Shown here: piece by piece, positions 44,522 to 52,435 of the stretch
How the letters are laid out: each line of letters opens with the position of its first letter
How positions within the stretch are numbered: position 1 is the stretch's first letter
From: Cryobacterium flavum
GTDB taxonomy: Bacteria; Actinomycetota; Actinomycetes; Actinomycetales; Microbacteriaceae
DNA: 64,000 bases
Direction of reading: 5' to 3'
Assembly: GCF_900103805.1 (NCBI RefSeq)
Contig: NZ_FNIB01000008.1
Span: forward strand, 172,861-236,860
Notes under the pieces: generated by a model
Told to the model about the DNA's origin: nothing
Databases searched by the model: none
Seen by the model: the letters and a program-made list of their open reading frames with translations, nothing else
Program-made: the position numbers and the translations under genes

Positions 44522-45529
44522 TTATTTGAAGTCGGGACCGTAGAACTTCGCGGGATCGTTGTCAGCGACGTTCTCACCGGTGACGAGCACCGTGTCCTGA
44601 TATTGGAGTTCAGGAATGTCATCGCCGTTTCCCTCGGCAATCTTCACCGCGTCCTGCACCGATAGTTGACCCATGAGGTACGGCTGCTGCGCCATCGTGG
44701 CCTGGGTGAGTCCGTCGGCGACGGCCGTGAACATCGTCGGGAATCCGTCGATCCCTACAAAGAAAAGGCCCGTGCGGCCTTCCTGCTTTGCAGCCTTAGC
44801 TGCGCCCAGCGCCATGGCGTCGCTTTCGCCGAAAATTGCCTTCAAGTTAGGATTTGCAGTCAAGATATTCTGGGCGGCGGTGAAGGCTTTAGTTTCGTCC
44901 CAACCTGCTGATTCCTGAGCGACGACATTGACGTCGGGATAGTTCGCTAGTGCGTTTGCGCAGCCTTCGCTGCGCTGCAATTCCGCGGTGGAGCCGAGCG
45001 GGCCTTGGAGGATTGCTATGTCGCCGGCGCCACCGAACTGGTCAAACATCCAGGTGCACAGCTTCTCGGCGGCGGCGACACTGTCCGTCGCGATGTATGT
45101 GGCAAGTTTGCCTTTGCCGGACTCGGGCTTTTGGTCGACGGCAATGATCGGAACACCGGCGTCATTGGCCAGCTTGACGCCGGCTGCTGCTGACGTTGCG
45201 TCTTGGGCGATGAAAATGATGACGTCGACCTGCTGGGTGATCAGATCCTGAACTTGGTTGACTTGCTGACCGGAATTGTTATTGGCGGAGAGCGTGACGA
45301 GTTTATATCCGGCTTCGTCTGCAGCCTGCTCCATTCCGTCAACGGCTGCGACGTAGAACAGTGATTTTTGGTCCGCTACTGCGATCCCAATCGTTTGACC
45401 ATTGTCGCCGTCGTTCCCTGAGGCGCCTGTTGGGGCGACAGTTGGACTGCAGCCGGTGAAGAGCAAGGCGACAGACAACGCGGCTGCCGACGCCAAGGTA
45501 ACATTCCGTCGAAAATTGATGCTGTGCAT
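44522..45529 (-). CDS. Sugar-type ABC transporter substrate-binding lipoprotein (RbsB-like)
   Basis: A 335-residue periplasmic-binding protein with lipobox 'LLFTGC' near residue 27 and an RbsB-type fold: 'GIAVADQKSLFYVAAVDGME', 'NSGQQVNQVQDLITQQVDVI', 'GVPIIAVDQKPES', 'AIFGESDAMALGAAKAA', 'FFVGIDGFP'. AAAGGAG lies upstream of the ATG at 45529. It is the first gene of the ~15-kb catabolic operon. The conserved Asp/Arg-like binding positions suggest a small sugar or polyol; the exact ligand is unknown. Confidence 0.87.
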   Translation of the reverse strand: MHSINFRRNVTLASAAALSVALLFTGCSPTVAPTGASGNDGDNGQTIGIAVADQKSLFYVAAVDGMEQAADEAGYKLVTLSANNNSGQQVNQVQDLITQQVDVIIFIAQDATSAAAGVKLANDAGVPIIAVDQKPESGKGKLATYIATDSVAAAEKLCTWMFDQFGGAGDIAILQGPLGSTAELQRSEGCANALANYPDVNVVAQESAGWDETKAFTAAQNILTANPNLKAIFGESDAMALGAAKAAKQEGRTGLFFVGIDGFPTMFTAVADGLTQATMAQQPYLMGQLSVQDAVKIAEGNGDDIPELQYQDTVLVTGENVADNDPAKFYGPDFK

Positions 45530-45561
45530 ACGTTTCTCCTTTGAAACAAACCTTGCAAGTG

Positions 45562-45575
45562 TGCATATTTATTCA
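45562..45575 (-). promoter_or_regulatory. Shared promoter box TGCATATTTATTCA
   Basis: Located 33 bases upstream of the binding-protein start. It matches TGCATTTTTATTCA at 25421-25434 in 13 of 14 positions and shares ATATTTATTCA with 7852-7862. Both importer operons start at similar distances from it. Likely an operator or part of the promoter; binding protein unknown. Confidence 0.45.
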
Positions 45576-46326
45576 TGTCTTGATCTGGCATTCGTCCTAA
45601 TTGAGTGTCGCATGACCTTGGAAGAGTGTCAAGAACCGTCATCGACATGCTTAAATCTTGATTCCGGGAGTCACAGCAACTATCTGTGCTCAATGAATCC
45701 AAGATCGCTATGCCGAACCGTTTGGCTGCGTAAGGTCCGCCTGCGTCCTCCGGACGATCGAGAGCGAACAGTCCTTCAGGCAGGGGGCCCCACCTCCCAA
45801 GTGCCGTTCGCGACCTCGATCCGGTTCGTTGTGTCAGCGACAATCCCGAACCATCGCCCCCGCCGTGATCGACTAACACCAAAAGGGAGATCCTCTCTGC
45901 GCCATCGCCGCCACCGCACTCCGCGTCGAGCCCAGCCCTGACCTTGAGCGCCCATCGACAGCGGACCGCCGACCGCCTACCGCCCATCAACCACGCAGGT
46001 GAGCGGTGGCCCCTCGCCGACGTCTGATATCCGAGCGCCGACGACAAGACGAGACCGGCGCATTGCCCAACCCTCTTGATCGTTTCCCGACACGGCCGGC
46101 GCATGAACGACACCCACACTGGCAGGAAAGGTCAAACCGTGTCGGTCCCCACATGCAGAACCGAGCCACCGACTGCTTCGCCGGACAGACGTTGGCCACC
46201 GTAGAGACGCGAGCATACTGCTGCCTATAGTCGCCGCCGACGATGATGATCACAACAACTGTTTAGGGCGTCATCGCTCCACGACCCCGTCCATCTCGAC
46301 CGCAATCGCAAAATAGAATATTCATA
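45576..46326. other. Gene-free stretch upstream of the 15-kb operon
   Basis: About 750 bp in which I can support no gene. Open frames here are arginine- and proline-rich in both orientations and show no recognisable domain. The part next to 45576 should contain the operon promoter; the remainder may be decayed sequence left by rearrangement next to the IS element. Confidence 0.4.
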
Positions 46327-46361
46327 TTGGGTATCTGCTTGGGTGAAGTAGCCTTGGTTTC

Positions 46362-47375
46362 ATGCCGATTTCACCGAGCGTCAGGCCGCTGTCGGGTGTG
46401 GATTATCCGTCCACGTTCCTCGAGTTTCAGGACTGGTTTTCCACGGATGAGAAATGCCTCGATTACCTCGCACGGTTGCGGTGGCCGAACGGATTCGTGT
46501 GCCCGCGATGCGCCGCAACGACCTCGTGGCGGACAACGGACGGCCTATGGATGTGCACGGCCTGTTCGCGGCGCACCTCGGTAACGGCTGGGACTATCTT
46601 CGACCGGACACGCACTCCGATGCGGACCTGGTTCGCCGCCATCTGGTTTGTCACCGCGCAGAAAAACGGGGTGTCTGCCCTCGGCCTGCAACGTGTCCTG
46701 GGGTTGAAATCCTACGAGACCGCGTGGGTCTGGATGCACAAGTTGCGGCGCGCGATGGTCGTCCCGGAGCGGGATCTGCTCACCGGCACCGTCGAGGTCG
46801 ACGAGACCTTCGTCGGGGGCATCTCCCGCGGCAATGTGGGGCGCTCAAGCGACAAGGTTCCGGTCATCGTGGCTGCAGAGAGCTTAGGGAAGAACCGGAT
46901 TGGTCGCATCAGGCTGGAGCCAACACCCGAAGGTCGGCTCACCCTCGTCAATTTCACCCAACGCGTCGTCGTACCCGGCGCGATGATCAAAACCGACGGC
47001 GCCCGGGAACTCAGGCGCCTGTCCGCGCTGGGCTTTGAGCACCAGTATTTCACCCAGCTCGGCTCGACCGTCCCGGCCCACATCGACCTTCCGGCGGTGC
47101 ACCGGGTGGCTTCACTTTTGAAGCGATGGATGATCGGCACGATGCACTACGGAGCGTCCCGAGAGCAGTTCGGGTTCTACCTCGACGAGTTCACCTTCCG
47201 CTTCAACCGGCGGACATCGAAAAGCCGAGGTCTGTTGTTCTACCGCCTCATGCAACAGGCCGTTATTACCGGGCCGCACCCGATCAAAAGCCTCGTAATT
47301 CCACGAGACGATTCGGCAGCCTGTGACGTCAGGCCGACGCCGGATCCAGCGCCCACTGGCGGCTTAGTCCCCTGA
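46362..47375 (+). CDS. IS1595-family DDE transposase
   Basis: A 337-residue transposase. The N-terminal zinc ribbon 'CPRCAATTSWRT' plus 'CTACSRRTSVTAGTIF' precedes an ISXO2-type catalytic domain with 'TVEVDETFVGGISRGN' (first Asp), 'GAMIKTDGARELRRL' (second Asp) and 'LDEFTFRFNRRTSKSRG' (the conserved Phe-Arg-Phe-Asn-Arg-Arg end). It appears full length and intact, so the element may be active. Confidence 0.9.
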   Translation: MPISPSVRPLSGVDYPSTFLEFQDWFSTDEKCLDYLARLRWPNGFVCPRCAATTSWRTTDGLWMCTACSRRTSVTAGTIFDRTRTPMRTWFAAIWFVTAQKNGVSALGLQRVLGLKSYETAWVWMHKLRRAMVVPERDLLTGTVEVDETFVGGISRGNVGRSSDKVPVIVAAESLGKNRIGRIRLEPTPEGRLTLVNFTQRVVVPGAMIKTDGARELRRLSALGFEHQYFTQLGSTVPAHIDLPAVHRVASLLKRWMIGTMHYGASREQFGFYLDEFTFRFNRRTSKSRGLLFYRLMQQAVITGPHPIKSLVIPRDDSAACDVRPTPDPAPTGGLVP

Positions 47376-47397
47376 CTCCAACAGGTACGCTCAGAGC

Positions 47398-47610
47398 ATG
47401 TCCCTTATCCGCACGCAGGCCATCGTCAGCGTTACAATTCCCGGACACGATCTCCGACGCGCTGCGGAGAGCCTCAAGCAAGCATTGCTTCCCTACCCAG
47501 AAGCACGAATCGTCGCGTTAACGCAAAAGACAAACTGGATGACCTCTTTCATGGGGACGACGGCTCTACTTGCCGCCATCGATTACACGCCAGCCCCCGA
47601 AGCGCTCTAA
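47398..47610 (+). CDS. Hypothetical 70-residue protein inside the IS element
   Basis: A short frame between the transposase stop and the right inverted repeat. It starts 'MSLIRTQAIVSVTIPGHDL' and contains 'LPYPEARIVALTQKTNWMTS'. No family was recognised and no good ribosome-binding site precedes the ATG. The low arginine content and plausible residue mix make it more credible than antisense frames nearby, but it could be chance. If real it is a passenger gene of the IS. Confidence 0.35.
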   Translation: MSLIRTQAIVSVTIPGHDLRRAAESLKQALLPYPEARIVALTQKTNWMTSFMGTTALLAAIDYTPAPEAL

Positions 47611-47732
47611 CTTCCGCCGCTGTCAACTTTCCATCGGGCCGTTACCCACTTCACCTAAGCAGATACCCAGTATATTCATACTATATGAGGGATCGAAAGA
47701 CTTCAAATGTCTAGGAGACAGTGCAGAAAATA

Positions 47733-47745
47733 TGACCATAAACCC
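47733..47745 (+). other. Candidate integrase arm-type site (P side)
   Basis: TGACCATAAACCC on the plus strand repeats the TGACCATAAAC box found in inverse orientation on the other side of the tRNA core (47957-47981). Having such boxes on both sides of the core is the layout of an attP site. Copy 1 at 18660 has them only on its right. Confidence 0.4.
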
Positions 47746-47770
47746 GCGCATAAAGTGGTTATGTCAGCAA

Positions 47771-47796
47771 AAAACCCCCGCTTGACCGAGGGTTTT
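47771..47796 (-). terminator. Terminator hairpin downstream of tRNA-Gln fragment (copy 2)
   Basis: On the minus strand AAAACCCTCG pairs with CGGGGGTTTT (one G-U pair) around GTCAAG, followed by further T residues: a good intrinsic terminator directly after the tRNA 3' end. Homologous to 18625-18651. Confidence 0.7.
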
Positions 47797-47800
47797 ACAG

Positions 47801-47981
47801 CTGGGGTACCTGGACTCGAACCAAGAACAAATGATAGGCGTCAAGGTGGTGGTGTGCACCTTCATATGGGGCAGACTTCCGCGGAATTCCGCGGTTCTCA
47901 TGGGGTTTAGTGTACGCGCTGTACGGCGAGATACGGCCTGAATCTGGTCAGTTTTTGGGGTTTATGGTGCGTTTATGGTCA
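47801..47981 (-). repeat. Attachment-site-like direct repeat, copy 2 (tRNA-Gln 3' end plus arm-type sites)
   Basis: Nearly identical to 18660-18840 in the same orientation, 29.1 kb away. It contains the tRNA-Gln T-arm and acceptor 3' end, the palindrome CCGCGGAATTCCGCGG, and at 47957-47981 tandem boxes that read ACCATAAAC on the minus strand. The tRNA 5' half is absent. Short frames across both copies ('MYALYGEIRPESGQ...') are by-products of the repeat, not genes. Interpreted as a junction between two tandemly integrated elements. Confidence 0.65.
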
Positions 47982-48096
47982 CGCAGCCCCAGTGAAGAAA
48001 GTGCAAATTCACTATCCTCCGCTTGGACCGCATTCGCCCGCGTTGTCCTGCCGAATGAGGCCTCGCCCAGTTCCTCCTGCAGGGCCCGGCGTGTAA

Positions 48097-49335
48097 TCAG
48101 TCCTGGTCGGACGACAGATCCTTGGAAAAATCGGCCCTGAGCACAGCCAGCGTGCTCGCTCCGAGGAGTCCGGCGAGCGCCAGGAAAATGGCCGAGATGC
48201 TGGATGCACCCGCGATCAAGCCGATGGCCGCGGGCAATACAGTCTGACCGAGCCTGTTCCCGGTGATGCGCACACCGAGTGCCGTACCTCGAATGGCCCT
48301 CGGCGCCTGCCCCGCCACCCACGCCAGCGTGACGGGTTGCCCGAGGCCCAGCCCAAATCCGGCCAGGGCGAGAAGCACGTAGAGAACGGGCAGGGACCCA
48401 ACGAAGGGGAAAACCGCCAGCGCGAGCGCTGGAAGGACCGCACTCAAGGCAAGAGTCCAGCGCAACCCGGCGAACTTCAACAGCGGCAGCATCAATAATC
48501 GCGAACCCATCGACGCGGCAGCTCTGGCGGCGAGCAGAAGACCCACGGTTTCGACGGAGAGCCCATTGGCCTGACCGTACGCCGGGAGGTACGCCGCCAG
48601 AATATCGATGGCCGTAAGCACGGACAAACTCACCAACATGGCCTGCGGCATGTTGGGTGTCTTCATCACGCGCCCCACCGATTCCCAGTATTTGAGATGC
48701 AACTGTGGCGAGGCGTCCGTCGCGGGCGCCACGCGCTTCTCCCTTCCCCGCGTGCCCCTTGCTGGCTGTATTAGGGACAAAGCAATGATCGTAGCGAGCA
48801 GAGAAGCGATGGTCGCGCCAAGGAACACCTGCTCAACTCCGAATCCTAGGGTGTTCTCGCTTGGGTCGGATGCGCTCGTTCCGGCCAACAGTCCCCCGCC
48901 CGCTGGTCCAACTAGTTGCCCGAGCGAAACGATGACAGTAAACATGCCAAATCGCCCATTTCGCTTTTTCGGATCACCGCGGTTGGCGACCAGGGCCTGC
49001 GTTGCGACAACGCTCAAAATATGGCCGAGGCCTAGAATCGCTTGACTCGCCGCGAGCGCCCAGATACTGTCAATCCAGATCAACCCCACGGCGACGCTAA
49101 GAATTATCACCGCTCCTGCGATCACAAATCGCGGTTCTCCCCAGCGATCGACCCATCGTCCAATCGATACCGCCACGAGTAGGGACAACACTGCGAAGGA
49201 CGACGCGATGAGGCCCAATTCAGCGTTGTTGGCCCCGATCGAGATGGCCTTGTAAGACACCATCGGACGCATGGCGTAAATGACCGTCTGCAACAACAAG
49301 GTGATGAGCAGGATTCTAACGAAGGGGCTTCTCAT
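48097..49335 (-). CDS. MFS transporter associated with TctCBA genes (module 1)
   Basis: A 412-residue major facilitator with about twelve hydrophobic segments. The loop-2/3 motif is 'ASSFAVLSLLVAVSIGRWVDRWGEPR', then 'GLGHILSVVATQALVAN' and 'GLGLGQPVTLAWVAGQAP'. ATG 49335 is preferred because it aligns with the start of the paralogue at 56742; an in-frame ATG at 49416 overlaps the TctA gene by 62 bp. It follows the tripartite transporter genes, as in module 2. It may export a product or supply a second uptake route. Confidence 0.83.
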   Translation of the reverse strand: MRSPFVRILLITLLLQTVIYAMRPMVSYKAISIGANNAELGLIASSFAVLSLLVAVSIGRWVDRWGEPRFVIAGAVIILSVAVGLIWIDSIWALAASQAILGLGHILSVVATQALVANRGDPKKRNGRFGMFTVIVSLGQLVGPAGGGLLAGTSASDPSENTLGFGVEQVFLGATIASLLATIIALSLIQPARGTRGREKRVAPATDASPQLHLKYWESVGRVMKTPNMPQAMLVSLSVLTAIDILAAYLPAYGQANGLSVETVGLLLAARAAASMGSRLLMLPLLKFAGLRWTLALSAVLPALALAVFPFVGSLPVLYVLLALAGFGLGLGQPVTLAWVAGQAPRAIRGTALGVRITGNRLGQTVLPAAIGLIAGASSISAIFLALAGLLGASTLAVLRADFSKDLSSDQD

Positions 49336-49354
49336 GAGGCCACGAGCCGAGTTG

Positions 49355-50875
49355 TCAATCGTCCTCCGCTGTTGCGGGGATGAGCGAGCGACGACGACGG
49401 TTCTTGGAGATGACATCCGCGAGAACGAAGATCAGCCCGGCCGCTAGGAAGACTGCACTGATCGGGCGGGTGAGGAAAGTGCTCCAGTCTCCGTCTGACA
49501 GCAGAGTCGCCTGCCGCAGAGATTGCTCCATCTTCGGCGCCAAGATGGCGGCGAGAATGAGCGGTACCAGAGGAATTCCCAGGCGCCGCATGAGGAATCC
49601 GATACCGCCGAAGATGAAGAGGAGCACGACGTCCGCGAAACTGTTCTTCATCGAATAGGCGCCTACGGCCGCAATGACAAGGATCGTCGGCATGAGGAAA
49701 CGCACCGGAACGTCGAGGATTTTCACGAAGAGGGGAATCAGTGGAAGGTTAAGCAGCAGCAGCAGAATGTTGCTGATGTACAGGCTTGCGATAAGTGCCC
49801 AGACAAGTTCGGCGTTGTCCGTCATCAGTCGCGGACCCGGCTGGATCCCGTAGATCGTGAAGACTACGAGCAGGACCGCCGTTGTTCCACTGCCAGGTAT
49901 ACCTAGCGTGAGCATCGGGATCATGGCACCACCGGTCGCCGCGTTGTTGGCGGTCTCCGGTGCTGCAACGCCTTCGATGGCACCTTGGCCGAACCGTTCG
50001 GGATGCTTGGCCCTGCGCTTCTCAACCGTGTAGCCGAGCACGCCAGCCAGCGAGCTCCCTGCTCCCGGCAAAACACCGGCAAAGAATCCGATGATAGACG
50101 ACCGAATAATGGCGGGCCAGGACCGCTTCCAGTCGTCGCGAGTGAGCCAGAGTTTACCTTTCAGACCGATCCGCTCGCCGCCACGCTGGTTCTCGTTTCG
50201 GTGTGTCAGGTACCAAAGTACTTCCCCCACACCGAAGATGCCCATGAGCACGATGATGATATCAATACCTTCTAGGAACGTCGACTGGCCAAACGTCAGG
50301 CGAGGCACGCCGGTTTGCAAGTCCGAGCCCACGACCGCGATAAGGAGGCCAATCGCAATCGAGACCAGTCCTTTGATCATGTCGGCGCCCATCAGTACAG
50401 ACGTGAACAGAAGCGCCGCGACCATCAGGGAGAAGTACTCGGCCGGACCGATGGCCAGCGCGTATCGGGCGATCAACGGAGCGAAGAGCATGAGCCCGAT
50501 CACCGAAAGCGTGCCCCCGATGAAGGAACCGATCGCGGCAACGGCCAGCGCCGGTCCAGCGCGGCCCTTCTTGGCCATTTCGAACCCGTCGATGGCCGTC
50601 ATGACCGATGACGCCTCACCAGGGACTTTCATGAGAATGGAGGTCAGTGAACCTCCATACATGGCGCCGAGATAGACGCCAAGCATCATGATGAGCGCGG
50701 ACTCTGGTTGCAGAGAGAACGCGACTGGGATCAACAGGGCAACCGTTGTGGATGGGCCGAGCCCGGGAAGGATTCCCACGACTGTCCCAAGCATGCAGCC
50801 GACTAGTGCGGCCAAAACGTTGCTCAGGGTGAGGGCTGAGGCGAAGCCCGCAAGCAATAAAGTGAACGTATCCAT
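49355..50875 (-). CDS. tctA: Tripartite tricarboxylate transporter large permease TctA (module 1)
   Basis: A 506-residue TctA-family protein with about twelve transmembrane segments: '[20 protein letters not shown]' near the N-terminus, '[20 protein letters not shown]', '[19 protein letters not shown]'-like repeat ('[19 protein letters not shown]') and '[16 protein letters not shown]'. These two PGxG regions are the family hallmarks. It partners with TctB (50895) and the binding protein TctC (51371). Substrates in the family are tricarboxylates and other carboxylates, including aromatic acids. Confidence 0.9.
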   Translation of the reverse strand: MDTFTLLLAGFASALTLSNVLAALVGCMLGTVVGILPGLGPSTTVALLIPVAFSLQPESALIMMLGVYLGAMYGGSLTSILMKVPGEASSVMTAIDGFEMAKKGRAGPALAVAAIGSFIGGTLSVIGLMLFAPLIARYALAIGPAEYFSLMVAALLFTSVLMGADMIKGLVSIAIGLLIAVVGSDLQTGVPRLTFGQSTFLEGIDIIIVLMGIFGVGEVLWYLTHRNENQRGGERIGLKGKLWLTRDDWKRSWPAIIRSSIIGFFAGVLPGAGSSLAGVLGYTVEKRRAKHPERFGQGAIEGVAAPETANNAATGGAMIPMLTLGIPGSGTTAVLLVVFTIYGIQPGPRLMTDNAELVWALIASLYISNILLLLLNLPLIPLFVKILDVPVRFLMPTILVIAAVGAYSMKNSFADVVLLFIFGGIGFLMRRLGIPLVPLILAAILAPKMEQSLRQATLLSDGDWSTFLTRPISAVFLAAGLIFVLADVISKNRRRRSLIPATAEDD

Positions 50876-50894
50876 ATGAAGGCTTATCCGTTTC

Positions 50895-51371
50895 TTAGAA
50901 GCCGAATGGCCCGGTCGGAAGCGCGACGTTGAGGCCGCTGCTGAAGCACAGGAATGTCAACACCGACAGAACTGCGGCGACGATGGCCGATAGCCAGTAG
51001 CGCCGCTCTCCCAGATAGCTGAACAAGCCGGAAAGAAGGAGAAAAGTTGATGTCACGAAGCCCAGGAGAGGAAAGATCACCAAGTAGACGACGATAGCGC
51101 TGCACAACACACCCAGCTCCCTCACGGAGCCCACACTCTCCTCAGGCGCACGTGGTTTGACGATTCCGCGGACCAGCACGGTCAGCCCGAGCACCAGCAT
51201 GGCCATCGAAACTGCGATGGGAAAAGTGCGGGGGCCCAGAAAGCCGGAGATTCCCCGTGGCTCGAAAATCTGAAGGGATCCGATCCACCCGACTGTTCCA
51301 AGGATCGCGATCCCTAGGCCGGCCCAGAAATCCCCCGTATTGATTTTTCTGAGCACGGCCTGCCTGCCCAT
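50895..51371 (-). CDS. tctB: Tripartite tricarboxylate transporter small permease TctB (module 1)
   Basis: A 158-residue protein with four hydrophobic segments, typical TctB length and composition ('GISGFLGPRTFPIAVSMAML', 'FVTSTFLLLSGLFSYLGERR'). It starts within the TctC stop (TAATG). It forms the membrane unit with TctA. Confidence 0.85.
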   Translation of the reverse strand: MGRQAVLRKINTGDFWAGLGIAILGTVGWIGSLQIFEPRGISGFLGPRTFPIAVSMAMLVLGLTVLVRGIVKPRAPEESVGSVRELGVLCSAIVVYLVIFPLLGFVTSTFLLLSGLFSYLGERRYWLSAIVAAVLSVLTFLCFSSGLNVALPTGPFGF

Positions 51372-52387
51372 TACTCGATCAACCCGACGCTTCGCAGCAA
51401 CCGCTCACCGGTTTCGGCCTCTTCCTCGATTATCGCTCCGAAGTCGTCGCCCGTCCTAAATAGGGGTGCCCACTGATTTCTTTCGAGCACGTCTGCCCAC
51501 GCATCGGTCGCGACCATTTTTTCAAAGGTATCTTCCCAATACTTCACGGCCGTGGCTGGCATGTCGGCGGGACCGAATACTCCGCGCCAGTGCTCGACGA
51601 CCACATCGACGTCCTGTTCGATCCAGGTAGGAATACCCGATGCCGGTCCATCCAAGCGCTCCGGAGCGGAGATTGCCAGGATTCTGATCTCACCCGCTTC
51701 GTACTGTGGTAGTGCCTCGGAGAACCCGGTTGAAATGGCATCCACCTGTCCCCCCAACAGTTGTGTGAGGAGATCGCCACCGCTGCTGAAGGCCACGATG
51801 TTGAGGTCCTCGGCCGCGACTCCCGCCGCTTCAGCGGCTCTTAGGAGATGAAGCTGGTCATCACTGGGTACCGTTCCAACGCCGAGGGTCAGTGCGCGGG
51901 TATCTTCCCGAAGCGCTTCCATCACCTGGCTACCCGAAGTGAACGGAGAATCCTCTCGTACGGCGAGAACTACGTACTCGGTCATAAGTTGGGCGATCGG
52001 GACAAAATCCTTGCCCATTGTGAGGTCTGTGGTTCCCATAATCGGATTCAAATAGACTCGATTAGAGTTTCCTAAGAGCGTTTCGGCTGTGCCCGCGCGC
52101 TGACGCCCAAGCGCCATGGTGGGGTTTCCACCACCGCCACCGATATTAGTGATGTCGATCTGGGCATCTGTGAGGCTTTCAGCGCTAAGCGTCTGTTGGA
52201 TCTGGCGGGCGAAGAGGTCAAGCCCCCCGCCGGGATCGCCCGCCGTGGCGAATTCAATTGCCCCACTCGGGTATTCGACAGCACCATCAGTACCCCCGCT
52301 GCCCGCGTTACTCGAACAACTGACTCCTGTTATAGCTACGATGGCCGCTGTAGCGGCTGCCAGGGTAAATCGTGCGCTGCGCTTCAT
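51371..52387 (-). CDS. tctC: Tripartite tricarboxylate transporter substrate-binding lipoprotein TctC (module 1)
   Basis: A 338-residue Bug/TctC-family binding protein. It has lipobox-like 'ITGVSC' near residue 24, 'EFATAGDPGGGLDLFARQI' (the family's N-terminal substrate loop), 'NIGGGGGNPTMALGRQR' and 'VEHWRGVFGPADMPATAV'. It is the first transporter gene downstream of the PrpD-like gene and presents a carboxylate ligand to TctAB. Confidence 0.87.
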   Translation of the reverse strand: MKRSARFTLAAATAAIVAITGVSCSSNAGSGGTDGAVEYPSGAIEFATAGDPGGGLDLFARQIQQTLSAESLTDAQIDITNIGGGGGNPTMALGRQRAGTAETLLGNSNRVYLNPIMGTTDLTMGKDFVPIAQLMTEYVVLAVREDSPFTSGSQVMEALREDTRALTLGVGTVPSDDQLHLLRAAEAAGVAAEDLNIVAFSSGGDLLTQLLGGQVDAISTGFSEALPQYEAGEIRILAISAPERLDGPASGIPTWIEQDVDVVVEHWRGVFGPADMPATAVKYWEDTFEKMVATDAWADVLERNQWAPLFRTGDDFGAIIEEEAETGERLLRSVGLIE

Positions 52388-52435
52388 TGCACTGTGCCTT
52401 CCGTTAGTTGGTCGCTGTGGATTCAGGTCGGTTGT

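Larger units (their letters stand above)
46327..47671 (+). mobile_element. IS1595-family insertion sequence
   Basis: Inverted ends are visible: left TGGGTATCTGCTTGGGTGAAG (from about 46328) and right, read inward, CTGGGTATCTGCTTAGGTGAAG (ending about 47670), differing at one internal base over about 20. Both ends abut ATATTCATA (left 46318-46326; right about 47672-47680), a plausible target duplication of 8-9 bp. The element carries a transposase gene and a 70-codon open frame. It lies just inside the right end of the island. Confidence 0.75.

Noticed and set aside
45376..46119. Minus-strand frame of 247 codons overlapping the start of the binding-protein gene
   Set aside because: It overlaps a clear signal-peptide gene, is Arg/Gly-rich and matches no family; the region is left as gene-free.
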